From Avimuribaculum sp964395975 (GTDB lineage: Bacteria; Bacteroidota; Bacteroidia; Bacteroidales; Muribaculaceae), in assembly GCA_964395975.1 (NCBI GenBank), contig CAYNBZ010000027.1:1-29588 (forward strand): DNA of 29,588 nucleotides, read 5' to 3'. The notes under the pieces were generated by a model. That model saw only the letters and a program-made list of their open reading frames with translations, was not told the DNA's origin and searched no databases. Position 1 is the first letter of the stretch, and the number at the start of each line of letters is the position of its first letter. Position numbers and translations under genes: made by a program. This document shows, in pieces, positions 1-7,394 of the stretch.

Positions 1-42
1 TATCAGTATATTGAAGTTTTGCGAGATTTCTTGATTGCGTAA
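1..42 (+). CDS. C-terminal end of an unidentified gene (partial)
   Basis: Frame 1 is open from the window edge and ends at a TAA at 40-42, giving the last 13 residues YQYIEVLRDFLIA. A rho-independent terminator follows about 40 bases downstream on the same strand, which supports this being a real gene end. Too little is left to name a family. Confidence 0.5.
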   Translation, partial: YQYIEVLRDFLIA

Positions 43-84
43 GTTAAAGTCCCGTCCGCACCGCAATAAATAAAATTAGAAAAG

Positions 85-120
85 CTCTGATTCCGTCTGA
101 AATCAGAGTTTTTTTGTTTT
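85..120 (+). terminator. Rho-independent terminator of the partial gene
   Basis: A perfect 8-bp stem, CTCTGATT (85-92) with AATCAGAG (101-108), has an 8-base loop and is followed directly by a run of seven T, then GTTTT. It lies about 40 bases after the stop of the partial plus-strand gene. Confidence 0.8.
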
Positions 121-246
121 CTGATAGTGAAGATAGCGTTTTGTAGAAGTATGATAGCCTATTCAGGTATGACAAACCGGCAGAGTACCACTACACGCCA
201 ATGAGGGAAAATGGCTTATTGACAAGAATTGATGCGCCTTGTGTAT

Positions 247-408
247 TTACCATAAGGCTACTTTTGTGCTTGTGCCCAAATCAAGGAAGCAGAACCAAAT
301 CCCAATGCCTTAAAAACGCGGCTCATAGTTGGGAGCGTGATAATAGATTTGCCGCTTTTGAGCTATTACATTGAAATATCCGGTGCACTTGTTAATTGCG
401 ATTTTCAT
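247..408 (-). pseudogene. Decayed Xre/HigA-type helix-turn-helix antitoxin fragment
   Basis: On the minus strand, 362-258 translates to a 34-residue stretch containing ITLPTMSRVFKALGFGSASL. This looks like the end of the HTH domain of Xre-family antitoxin-like proteins, where a recognition segment followed by TLxTxxxVFxALG is common. Two stop codons sit directly upstream in that frame. A one-base shift near 280 gives DLGTSTKVALW then stop (247-249), the kind of tail these proteins often have. An ATG at 408 opens a different frame. The pieces are out of frame with each other, so I read this as a relic rather than a gene. No toxin partner is visible. The family call is by eye and moderate at best; the rest of 121-495 shows nothing else recognisable. 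Confidence 0.35.
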
Positions 409-495
409 ACCTCGCTATAGAAGAAACTGATAAGAGGTGTTACTGGTATGGTGAAAAATATGTTGGCAGTATTCGGTATGTAGTCGTTTTTGCTG

Positions 496-503
496 TAAAT
501 TTG
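496..503 (+). promoter_or_regulatory. Putative upp promoter, -7 element
   Basis: TAAATTTG matches the Bacteroidota -7 consensus TAnnTTTG exactly, 18 bases before the upp ATG. The -33 region about 19 bases upstream (TTCGG) is only weakly TTG-like. The expected start of transcription is near 510, giving a very short leader. Confidence 0.45.
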
Positions 504-520
504 CGAAAAATAACAAATCT

Positions 521-1177
521 ATGAAAATAATCAATTTTGCCGAGCAACAGTCGCTTGTGAGCCAGTATATGATGGAATTGCGTGATGTGAAGATGCAGAC
601 CGACCGCATGAGGTTTCGCCGGAATCTTGTACGCATAGGCGAGATTATGGCTTATGAAATCTCGAAGAGCCTGAATTATGATTCCGTCACCACCGTTACG
701 CCGCTTGGTACGGTCAAGTGTGACGTTGTTGCCGACCAAGTGGTGCTTGCCACCATCTTGCGTGCCGGAGTGCCGTTCCACCAAGGATTCCTTAATTGCT
801 TTGATAATGCGCAGAACGCCTTTGTCAGTGCTTATCGCAAGTATAAGCCGCATAGCGACGTTTTCGACATCCACATCGAGTATATTGCCTGCCCGCGCAT
901 AAGCGGCAAGACTGTGATTATAACCGACCCCATGCTTGCGACGGGCTCGTCGATGGAACTTGCCTACCAAGCCCTGCTCACCAAGGGGAAGCCGTCGCGG
1001 GTGCATGTGGCATCGGTGATTGCATCGCAACAGGCCATAGAATTTGTGCAGAAGCATTTCCCCGAAGAGATTACCACGGTGTGGGTCGGAGCAATAGACC
1101 CTTCGCTCAATGCCCATTCCTACATAGTGCCCGGTTTGGGCGATGCAGGTGATCTCGCTTATGGTGACAAAGAATAA
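521..1177 (+). CDS. upp: Uracil phosphoribosyltransferase
   Basis: The 218-residue cytoplasmic enzyme converts uracil and PRPP to UMP in pyrimidine salvage. The sequence shows the PRPP-binding signature VIITDPMLATGSSM (residues 132-145), the LRAG segment (80-83) and the uracil-binding C-terminal block GAIDPSLNAHSYIVPGLGDAGD (from residue 190). The length is slightly above the usual 208 or so. The start was chosen because the promoter-like TAAATTTG lies just upstream and the family N-terminus is complete. It stands alone and faces the pyrH-frr operon, whose product UMP kinase uses the UMP made here. A long open frame on the opposite strand across this gene is a shadow. Confidence 0.97.
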   Translation: MKIINFAEQQSLVSQYMMELRDVKMQTDRMRFRRNLVRIGEIMAYEISKSLNYDSVTTVTPLGTVKCDVVADQVVLATILRAGVPFHQGFLNCFDNAQNAFVSAYRKYKPHSDVFDIHIEYIACPRISGKTVIITDPMLATGSSMELAYQALLTKGKPSRVHVASVIASQQAIEFVQKHFPEEITTVWVGAIDPSLNAHSYIVPGLGDAGDLAYGDKE

Positions 1178-1180
1178 AGA

Positions 1181-1255
1181 AATGGCATACCGCAACACTT
1201 GTCGTTGAAACACACGCTCCGGTCGGTTCGTGGTAGTGTGTTGTGGTATGCCATT
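1181..1255. terminator. Long hairpin between convergent upp and frr
   Basis: An 18-bp stem pairs 1181-1198 with 1238-1255; it is perfect apart from one G-U pair in the plus-strand RNA. The loop is 39 bases. The stem begins 4 bases after the upp stop. Neither side carries a clear T-run, so it may be a bidirectional 3' end or RNA-stability structure rather than a standard rho-independent terminator. Confidence 0.5.
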
Positions 1256-1295
1256 CTGTACGCGCGTCAAAATGCGCACGTATATGTGATAGATT

Positions 1296-1856
1296 TTACA
1301 CGGTCAGGATTTCCTTTTCTTTCAGTGCAAAAACTTCCTCGATTTTCTTCATATATCGGTCGTGAGTTTTTTGCAGTTTCTCTTCGGCATCTTTCTCCAC
1401 ATCTTCGGCCATTCCTTCCTTTACGGCCTTCTTCAGCCCGTCGATAGCTTCGCGGCGTGCGTTGCGCACCGATATCTTGGCTTGTTCGGCTTCGTTCTTC
1501 GATTGCTTCACGAGCGACTTGCGGCGTTCCTCGGTAAGCGGTGGAATGGATATGCGTATCACTTCGCCGTTGTTCTCTGGCATGATTCCAAGGTCGGAGT
1601 CGATGATTGCCTTTTCGATGACGCGGAACATTGATTTCTCCCACGGTGTGATGGTGATGGTGCGCGCATCGGGCACTGCCACGTTGGCCACGTTGCTTAT
1701 TGGGGCTTGGCTGCCGTAATAATCCACACGGATGCCGTCAAGAATTTTAGGGTTGGCTTTCCCTGCACGAATTCGTGCAAGGGTCTCTTCGAGGTAGGCA
1801 ACGGCAAGTTCCATTTTCTCCTCGGCAGGTTTGAGATAATGATTAACGTCGTTCAT
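1296..1856 (-). CDS. frr: Ribosome recycling factor
   Basis: This 186-residue protein, with EF-G, splits the post-termination ribosome. It has the canonical length and the family features: an N-terminal helix with the RAGKANP segment (about residues 31-37), the beta domain with DYYG and the TITPWEKS motif (about 68-75), IRISIPPLTEERRK (about 100-113), and a long C-terminal helix ending KEKEILTV. It lies 77 bases downstream of pyrH on the same strand. pyrH-frr adjacency is widespread in bacteria, so the two are probably co-transcribed from the promoter at 2681-2711. Nothing is unusual in the sequence. Confidence 0.97.
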   Translation of the reverse strand: MNDVNHYLKPAEEKMELAVAYLEETLARIRAGKANPKILDGIRVDYYGSQAPISNVANVAVPDARTITITPWEKSMFRVIEKAIIDSDLGIMPENNGEVIRISIPPLTEERRKSLVKQSKNEAEQAKISVRNARREAIDGLKKAVKEGMAEDVEKDAEEKLQKTHDRYMKKIEEVFALKEKEILTV

Positions 1857-1933
1857 TTGATATATGATATTTTAGAAATGTTTTTGTTTTATTTGGTCGA
1901 GAAAATCGGTGTGGGCACAGAGTGGCGCACACT

Positions 1934-2644
1934 TTAGAATACCAGCGTTCCTGTCGGTTCGCCACTGAGCACACGGGCAAGGTTTCCCATGGTGTCCATG
2001 TCAAACACGATGATTGGCAGCTTGTTTTCCTTGCACAGTGTGGTGGCTGTGAGATCCATCACTTTCAGTCCGCGAGTGTATATTTCGTCATAACTGATTT
2101 CGTCGAACTTGGTGGCAGAAGGGTCTTTCTCGGGGTCGGCGGTATATATCCCATCGACACGTGTGCCCTTGAGCATCACATCGGCCTCCACTTCGATGCC
2201 GCGCAGTGCCGCACCCGTATCGGTGGTGAAGAACGGATTACCGGTTCCTCCGGCTATTATGGCCACTTTGCCGGCTTTCATGGCATCGATAGCTTTCCAC
2301 TTGCTGTAATACTCGCCTATGGGAAACATATTGACTGCTGTGAATACCTGTGCTGCCTGCCCGATGCTTTCGAGCGCCGAACTCAAGGCGAGCGAGTTGA
2401 TGACGGTGGCAAGCATACCCATCTGGTCGCCTTTAACCCTGTCCACACCGTGAGCCGCTCCCGCAAGACCTCGAAAAATGTTGCCGCCGCCAATAACGAT
2501 GGCTATTTCCACGCCGTTGGATGAGGCTTCCTTGATTTGCCGTGCGTAATCGCCCACCCGTTGCGGGTCGATGCCATAGCCTTGGTTGCCCATGAGCGAC
2601 TCACCGCTCAATTTCAGCAATATTCTTTTATATTTTGTCCTCAT
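1934..2644 (-). CDS. pyrH: UMP kinase
   Basis: The 236-residue amino-acid-kinase-fold enzyme phosphorylates UMP to UDP. Visible motifs are KRILLKLSGESLMG at the N-terminus (phosphate binding), VIGGGNIFRG (about residues 51-60), the D-x-MGMLAT segment (about 73-80), the GGTGNPFFTTDTGAALRG block (about 132-149) and the nucleotide-binding TRVDGIYTADPEKDP (about 161-175). The length is normal for the family. It is the first gene of the pyrH-frr operon and has a near-perfect Bacteroidota promoter 37 bases upstream of its ATG. Its substrate is the product of the convergent upp gene. Confidence 0.97.
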   Translation of the reverse strand: MRTKYKRILLKLSGESLMGNQGYGIDPQRVGDYARQIKEASSNGVEIAIVIGGGNIFRGLAGAAHGVDRVKGDQMGMLATVINSLALSSALESIGQAAQVFTAVNMFPIGEYYSKWKAIDAMKAGKVAIIAGGTGNPFFTTDTGAALRGIEVEADVMLKGTRVDGIYTADPEKDPSATKFDEISYDEIYTRGLKVMDLTATTLCKENKLPIIVFDMDTMGNLARVLSGEPTGTLVF

Positions 2645-2680
2645 GTGTGTAAATTAAATGTGTGTATATATGAAAGTTTA

Positions 2681-2711
2681 CAAATTTAGCATATTGCGCC
2701 CACAGTGCAAA
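2681..2711 (-). promoter_or_regulatory. pyrH-frr promoter
   Basis: On the minus strand, TTTG (2711-2708) is followed after 19 bases by TAAATTTG (2688-2681), an exact match to the Bacteroidota consensus TTTG-N19-TAnnTTTG. Transcription would start near 2674, about 30 bases before the pyrH ATG. Confidence 0.7.
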
Positions 2712-2790
2712 ATTTCGCTGCAAAAAACGACGGTGCGTCAGATAAGGTGCCTTGGATCTTACACATTCTGACACATACATATCGAAAGAG

Positions 2791-2832
2791 GGGAGGGTGT
2801 ATCAGAACTTTCATTTTCTGACACACCCTCCC
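2791..2832 (-). terminator. Hairpin after the secreted thioredoxin-fold gene
   Basis: A 17-bp stem with one mismatch pairs 2791-2807 with 2816-2832 around an 8-base loop. It lies 55 bases after the stop of the minus-strand gene ending at 2887. On the minus strand it is followed by CTCTTT rather than a strong T-run, so it may act as a 3'-end stabiliser as well as a terminator. Confidence 0.6.
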
Positions 2833-2886
2833 GTATTATGTGTGAGATTCCTGAAATTGTGGAATGCGCGTTTTCCCTTCTATGTG

Positions 2887-4833
2887 TTATTTCACAAGTT
2901 CCTTGTATGCTGTGCCATCAGACATCTTAACGATGTTCACGCCACGTTCGGGTTCGGCGAGCTTTCTGCCATCGATCGAGTAACGAGCCACTTCTACGGC
3001 TGCGCTGTCGGCTGCGGCGATATTGCTTACTGAGCTATAGCTCGGGTCAACGTAAACGGCGGCTTTGTTGGCATTGATGATTTCGCCATTTGCATTGAGT
3101 ACCATGGCAACAACACGCAGATTGTTTACATTCTGTACGAGCGATTCACTCGTATAAAGGCTTTTTGCTTGGCTGAGGGTGAAAGTGTAGGAGTGATAGA
3201 TGGTTTCTTCGGCAGTGATTTCCGATGGGATGCTACCGCTTACGCCCCGAATGTCGGGAGCAAGTATGACCACATCGTCAAATTCCAAACCGGTTATGGC
3301 AGAGCTACCCCTAGTGAACACTTCCCAATCGTCGCCGGTATAGTAATTGCTATATCCTGTGAAGTAATTAGTTTGTGTCCAATATGAGCCTGTGCCGCTC
3401 AGACTATCGGCAACCAGTGCGTATGCTATGCTGTAGTCGGCATCTTCAATCGACATTATAAAGGTAACTTCGCTGGTTACTTCTACAGTTTCGCCATCGA
3501 GCGACAAGTCGGCACTTAATTCTACTCCTACAGGCGTAGCCACGTTACATCTTTCGAGCCACTCGTCTTCAATGACCATGTCCCAGTCTGATGAAGAACC
3601 ATGATATGGGTCGAGTTGATCGGTCGCACGGTCGAGATAGCAGGCAGGATAGCCGCTTACGCTTTGCGGTTCGGTAACGTTTGTTGCATCCATTGCATCA
3701 GCGTAGTGGTATGCAAGCCCGATAAAGTCGTCGGGATAGGCTGCATTCAAGCGTTTCATTGCGATGTATCCGCGAGGACAATAACCACACCATGTGCCGG
3801 TGTATTCTTCCATTACGGCGCGGTGCTTGATGTCGGTTTCAGTAACGTAGAGTGTGGTGGTGACTGTTTCGGCATTTGGGTTGTCTTCTCCATTGACCTT
3901 TGTGACGGTTATCGCCAATTCGTATTCACCGACTTCGCTGACTGCCGGGAGAGTGAGAGAGAATGAGGCCGATGCACCATATGTGTTGGCAATTTCGGTG
4001 CTCACGCTGTATGTGCCTGATTCTCCGGCTACTTCCCAGTCATATTCAATTGAAGTTATTGTTTGTCCCGAATAGTTGTTGGTCGTGACGGTGCAAGTGG
4101 ATGTTTCACCGGGCTTTGAGATGACATAATCAGGAAGGGTGATACCTATACCACTGGTTTGAACATCGGTAAGGATGACCTGCATTGAGAGGTTGTATGG
4201 CAGACTAACGTATGTATGGCTATACCATACGTTGCCAAAACTATTTGGTAAAAAGAGGAAACAGTAGTCGGTGGCATCGCTTTCACTTCCCACGGCAATC
4301 GGGTAGTCGTCGCTGCCTACCGATGTGAGGGTCAGGGAGTAACCTACATAAACGCCCTCGCTTGTGATTTCTACCGGTTCGCTGAAACGTATTTCGTTTG
4401 TGCCTGTTTTCAGCGTGTTTAGGGATGCTGTTGTGCCGTTGGTTATGACATTTTCACCGCCTGAAACAGCCAATTCGGTTGTCACCCAACCACTCACATC
4501 CGTAACGTTAGTGGATGCTAGGTCGAAGCACAATCCCACTACTTTTGCACCCACCAGCGTATTATCAGCTATGCGTATTGCCATGTTGTATGGCTCGGTA
4601 CTGCTAGAGGCGCGATAATAGGTGTAAGTACCATTGGGGGCGTAGGTGAAGATGGTTTCGTCATCGGCCACAGCCTTTGGAGTGACTGCTTGTCGGGCTG
4701 CTGCTGCCTGCCTCATTACTTGTTCGGGGGCTTGAGACAGAGCCGGAACTTGCGCTATGGCAGAGGCGCTTACCAAGATAGCTGCTGCCGGTGCGGAACA
4801 CATTTTGAGTAAATCTGCAATTTTCATAAACAT
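2887..4833 (-). CDS. Secreted Omp28-like thioredoxin-fold protein with type IX-like C-terminal tail
   Basis: This 648-residue protein begins with a hydrophobic signal segment (about residues 8-28, SAPAAAILVSASAIAQ). Residues 60-330 are Ser/Thr-rich and beta-like, with an Ig-like stretch around 235-330 (PGETSTCTV and similar). Residues 340-430 form a thioredoxin-like domain with the dithiol motif CGYC at 349-352 in EYTGTWCGYC and a probable cis-proline in SGYP (393-396), as in Omp28-related outer-membrane proteins of Bacteroidota. The last 34 residues, from VARYSIDGRK, resemble a type A sorting tail of the type IX secretion system. A second in-frame ATG two codons in could be the start. Its exact substrate is unknown; an extracellular redox or adhesion role is inference. 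It is monocistronic with its own consensus promoter. Confidence 0.8.
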   Translation of the reverse strand: MFMKIADLLKMCSAPAAAILVSASAIAQVPALSQAPEQVMRQAAAARQAVTPKAVADDETIFTYAPNGTYTYYRASSSTEPYNMAIRIADNTLVGAKVVGLCFDLASTNVTDVSGWVTTELAVSGGENVITNGTTASLNTLKTGTNEIRFSEPVEITSEGVYVGYSLTLTSVGSDDYPIAVGSESDATDYCFLFLPNSFGNVWYSHTYVSLPYNLSMQVILTDVQTSGIGITLPDYVISKPGETSTCTVTTNNYSGQTITSIEYDWEVAGESGTYSVSTEIANTYGASASFSLTLPAVSEVGEYELAITVTKVNGEDNPNAETVTTTLYVTETDIKHRAVMEEYTGTWCGYCPRGYIAMKRLNAAYPDDFIGLAYHYADAMDATNVTEPQSVSGYPACYLDRATDQLDPYHGSSSDWDMVIEDEWLERCNVATPVGVELSADLSLDGETVEVTSEVTFIMSIEDADYSIAYALVADSLSGTGSYWTQTNYFTGYSNYYTGDDWEVFTRGSSAITGLEFDDVVILAPDIRGVSGSIPSEITAEETIYHSYTFTLSQAKSLYTSESLVQNVNNLRVVAMVLNANGEIINANKAAVYVDPSYSSVSNIAAADSAAVEVARYSIDGRKLAEPERGVNIVKMSDGTAYKELVK

Positions 4834-4870
4834 TCGTGTTTAGTTGTTAATATGTGTTTTTTTGCTTTTG

Positions 4871-4901
4871 CAAAATTACAGCTAGTAACACATGACGCAA
4901 T
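4871..4901 (-). promoter_or_regulatory. Promoter of the secreted thioredoxin-fold gene
   Basis: On the minus strand ATTG (4901-4898) is followed after 19 bases by TAATTTTG (4878-4871), a full match to the -33/-7 spacing and to TAnnTTTG. The predicted start of transcription is near 4864, about 30 bases before the gene. Confidence 0.65.
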
Positions 4902-5038
4902 AAATGTGCGGTTAAATTTAGTTAATTGGCACAAAAAGTGCAAGAAAGATGTTTGCTGTGTTAGCATTTTGCCGCAAAAGGTCTCTATTTGCAAACAAAT
5001 ATTCAGGTATATTATGGTTTGGCGCATTGGGGGCACGC

Positions 5039-5070
5039 TTGGGTCATCTCGGTTTTATTTTGTACTTTTA
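5039..5070 (+). promoter_or_regulatory. Putative obg promoter
   Basis: TTGG (5039-5042) is followed after 20 bases by TACTTTTA (5063-5070), one base off TAnnTTTG. Its position downstream of an in-frame ATG at 4949 and about 50 bases before the ATG at 5120 supports the latter as the true obg start. Confidence 0.35.
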
Positions 5071-5119
5071 CGGACGAATACAAAACTGCCTTGTGGCAAA
5101 CAGACAACAGAAATATATT

Positions 5120-6313
5120 ATGGCAGGCTCTAATTTTATAGATTATGTGAAAATATTTTGCCGTTCCGGGAAAGGCGGGGCGGGAGCGTTGCACTTCCAC
5201 CGCGCGAAGTATGTCCCAAAGGGTGGACCGGACGGCGGTGACGGCGGACGTGGCGGACACGTCATATTGCGAGGAAACCGCAATCTGTGGACGCTGTTGC
5301 ACTTGAAGTATAGCCGGCATGTGTTTGCCACCAACGGGCAGGCCGGAGGGGCAAACCGCAGCACCGGTTGCGATGGTGAGGACAGGACGATAGAGGTGCC
5401 ATGCGGCACCGCCGTGTATGATGCCGAGACCGGTGAGTTCTTATGCGACGTGACCGGTGACGGCGAAGAAGTGAAATTGCTCAAAGGCGGTCGTGGCGGA
5501 CTTGGCAACTGGCAGTTCAAGAGTGCGACCAATCGCACTCCACGCTACGCTCAACCCGGCGAACCGGGAATAGAGAAAACCATAATACTTGAATTGAAGC
5601 TGTTGGCTGATGTTGGACTTGTGGGATTCCCGAATGCCGGGAAATCGACACTGCTGTCGGCAGTGTCGGCAGCCAAGCCCAAGATTGCGAATTACCCGTT
5701 TACTACGCTTGAGCCAAACCTTGGTATTGTGGAATATCGCGACAGGCAGTCGTTTGTCATGGCCGACATTCCGGGTATCATAGAGGGTGCGAGTGAAGGA
5801 CGCGGCCTCGGGTTGCGCTTCTTGCGCCATATCGAGCGTAATGCCGTGTTGCTGTTTATGATACCTGCCGACAGCGATGACATAAAGCATGAATATGAAG
5901 TGTTGTGCAACGAGTTGGCAACGTTCAATCCCGACCTTGCCGACAAGCCACGTGTGCTTGCCGTCACCAAGTGCGACCTGCTCGATGATGAGCTGATGGA
6001 TGAAATACGCTTCAATAATCAATTGCCCGAGGGGGTAAAGACGGTTTTCATCTCGGCTGTGGCAGGAACAGGGCTGTTGGAACTGAAAGACATGTTGTGG
6101 CGTGAAATCAACGATGAAAGCAACCGCATTCCCACAAAGATTACCCATCGCAACCTCGATGAGCGTCACCGCGTGAAAGAGGAGGATGAATTTATCTTCA
6201 GCGAGGCTCCTGTCGAAGAGGAAGATGGGGCTCCCGACATGGGCGGCAGGATGCAGGATGAGGATCGGTGGGGAGATGACGAATACTGGCCCGATAAAGA
6301 TTATGACCGTTAA
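5120..6313 (+). CDS. obg: Obg family GTPase
   Basis: This 397-residue essential GTPase acts in late 50S ribosome assembly and stress signalling. Residues 1-160 form the glycine-rich Obg fold (GGPDGGDGGRGGHV, about 35-48). The G domain follows with G1 GFPNAGKS (169-176), G3 DIPGIIEG (216-223), G4 TKCD (283-286, where NKxD is usual) and G5 SAVAGTG (from 312). The C-terminal 50 residues are strongly acidic. The frame is open upstream to an ATG at 4949, but family members begin near MAGSNFIDYVKI, and a promoter-like element lies between the two ATGs, so I use 5120. The 3' end overlaps pgeF by 11 bases, indicating co-transcription. Confidence 0.95.
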   Translation: MAGSNFIDYVKIFCRSGKGGAGALHFHRAKYVPKGGPDGGDGGRGGHVILRGNRNLWTLLHLKYSRHVFATNGQAGGANRSTGCDGEDRTIEVPCGTAVYDAETGEFLCDVTGDGEEVKLLKGGRGGLGNWQFKSATNRTPRYAQPGEPGIEKTIILELKLLADVGLVGFPNAGKSTLLSAVSAAKPKIANYPFTTLEPNLGIVEYRDRQSFVMADIPGIIEGASEGRGLGLRFLRHIERNAVLLFMIPADSDDIKHEYEVLCNELATFNPDLADKPRVLAVTKCDLLDDELMDEIRFNNQLPEGVKTVFISAVAGTGLLELKDMLWREINDESNRIPTKITHRNLDERHRVKEEDEFIFSEAPVEEEDGAPDMGGRMQDEDRWGDDEYWPDKDYDR

Positions 6314-7082
6314 GCGTGGTGCATTGGGCACACGGTTTGACGGCGTGGTGGATTTCACCACCCTGCGCGGGCAGCATGACGATAATGACCCTTACAGTGG
6401 TTTCACGGTGTGCAGCTACACCGGCGATACACCGTGGCATTATTCGGAATGCCGCAGGATGCTTGCCGAGGAACTTGGTGTGGGTGTCGGGGCGATAGTG
6501 CAGCCCCGGCAGGTGCATTCGGCACGTGTGGTGCTTGTCGGTGACCCCGCCGTCGATGCCGAGCTGCATGGCGGCGTGGATGGCATTGTTACCAAAAGGC
6601 GCGGCATTGTGGTGGGAGTGAATACCGCCGACTGTGTGCCGGTGTTGCTGTATGCTTATGAAGGTGTCGGTATGGTGGCTGCCGTCCATGCAGGGTGGCG
6701 AGGTACGCTTGCAGGGATTGTGCGCAATGCGGTGCAGCTGATGGAGCAGTCGGGTGCCAAGTCGATAGCGGCTTATATCGGTGTGTCGATTTGCCGCGAT
6801 TGTTTTGAAGTGGGTGATGAGGTGGCACACGCTTTTGCTGCTGCCGGCATGAATGACGGGATAGTGTTTCCCGCCGACAGGGTAGGGAAGGCGCATATTG
6901 ATTTGCAGGAAGCCAATCGCCGTCAATTGGTTGGTTGTGGTGTCAGTCCCGACATGATTTTTGTCGATGGCTGTTGTTCACGTCATGACACGTCGGGTGA
7001 TTATTTTTCGGCTCGTCGCATGGGTATAAATTCGGGTCGCACGTTTACGGGAATAATGCTCACCCCCGACGGGCAGAAGTAG
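6303..7082 (+). CDS. pgeF: Purine nucleoside phosphorylase / laccase-domain protein (YfiH family)
   Basis: This protein of about 259 residues belongs to the YfiH/DUF152 multicopper-polyphenol-oxidase-like fold. Members are reported to act on purine nucleosides and, as PgeF, to correct mis-incorporated residues in peptidoglycan precursors. The metal-site residues are visible: His in QVHSARV, Cys in NTADCVP and His in AAVHAGWRG. A late CCSRHD segment and the C-terminal RRMGINSGR are also family features. The frame opens at 6186, with further ATGs at 6276 and 6303. I chose 6303 because MTVKRGALGTRFDGV starts where family members start. It overlaps obg by 11 bases. Which substrate matters here cannot be told from sequence. 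Confidence 0.88.
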   Translation: MTVKRGALGTRFDGVVDFTTLRGQHDDNDPYSGFTVCSYTGDTPWHYSECRRMLAEELGVGVGAIVQPRQVHSARVVLVGDPAVDAELHGGVDGIVTKRRGIVVGVNTADCVPVLLYAYEGVGMVAAVHAGWRGTLAGIVRNAVQLMEQSGAKSIAAYIGVSICRDCFEVGDEVAHAFAAAGMNDGIVFPADRVGKAHIDLQEANRRQLVGCGVSPDMIFVDGCCSRHDTSGDYFSARRMGINSGRTFTGIMLTPDGQK

Positions 7083-7164
7083 AACTTGGTTGCCCCTCTG
7101 TGCGAGTACTTGCTCCGTCCATTGCATGAGGTGGGAAAGTGTACCACCGGGATCAAGATATGAT

Positions 7165-7207
7165 ATAAAAAATGAGCAACCCGACCGCAAAAGCCAAATT
7201 GCTCATT
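7165..7207 (-). terminator. Rho-independent terminator on the minus strand
   Basis: A perfect 9-bp stem, AATGAGCAA (7171-7179) with TTGCTCATT (7199-7207), has a 19-base loop. Read on the minus strand it runs straight into TTTTTTATAT. It can end both the candidate small RNA and read-through from the mrp operon. Confidence 0.75.
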
Positions 7208-7291
7208 CTCCTCTCTCCACTTGTGGAGCGTCGAGGTGCCCGATTCCTCATGCTGTCCGCAATCTACTTGATTGCCACATCGCCCTTTTTG
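7165..7291 (-). ncRNA. Candidate free-standing small RNA of about 125 nt
   Basis: The interval lies between pgeF and mrp and has its own consensus promoter (7298-7328) and a strong terminator (7165-7207), with no convincing reading frame between. Predicted from the minus strand: a 6-bp hairpin GCAATC-AAGTA-GATTGC near the 5' end (about 7257-7273), a short GAGG...CCTC stem, a CTCCAC/GTGGAG inverted repeat (about 7216-7229), then the terminator stem. I looked for and did not find SRP RNA, tmRNA, RNase P RNA or tRNA signatures. The 5' end is estimated at about 7 bases after the -7 box. The alternative is that this is simply a long 3' trailer of mrp. Function unknown. Confidence 0.5.
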
Positions 7292-7297
7292 CGAGTG

Positions 7298-7328
7298 CAA
7301 AGGTATATGTTTGTTTGCAATATGCCAA
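7298..7328 (-). promoter_or_regulatory. Promoter of the candidate small RNA
   Basis: On the minus strand TTGG (7328-7325) is followed after 19-20 bases by TACCTTTG (7305-7298), an exact TAnnTTTG. Because it points away from mrp and toward no protein gene, it implies a separate non-coding transcript. Confidence 0.6.
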
Positions 7329-7394
7329 GACAGGGGGAGTGGATTAACCTCTATTCACACTTTTGTCGTCTAATAAAAACCGGTCACCCAAATG

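Noticed and set aside
440..1279. 279-codon open frame on the minus strand across upp
   Set aside because: It is fully antisense to a clear upp gene, has no family features, and reflects codon bias of the real gene.
4949..5119. 57 extra N-terminal codons for obg
   Set aside because: Obg proteins start at MAGSNFIDYVKI-like sequence, and a promoter-like element lies inside the extension.
6186..6302. 39 extra N-terminal codons for pgeF
   Set aside because: This would overlap obg by 128 bases, and the extension reads as an off-frame copy of the acidic obg tail.
5441..6361. 306-codon minus-strand frame across obg
   Set aside because: It is a shadow of obg; rich in His, Cys and Gln in a pattern typical of antisense frames, with no promoter or neighbour.
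7083..7394. Several 60-100 codon frames on both strands between pgeF and mrp, and a tRNA-like look near 7230-7250
   Set aside because: The frames cross a promoter and a terminator and have no family features; no tRNA cloverleaf or TTCGA T-loop could be drawn.
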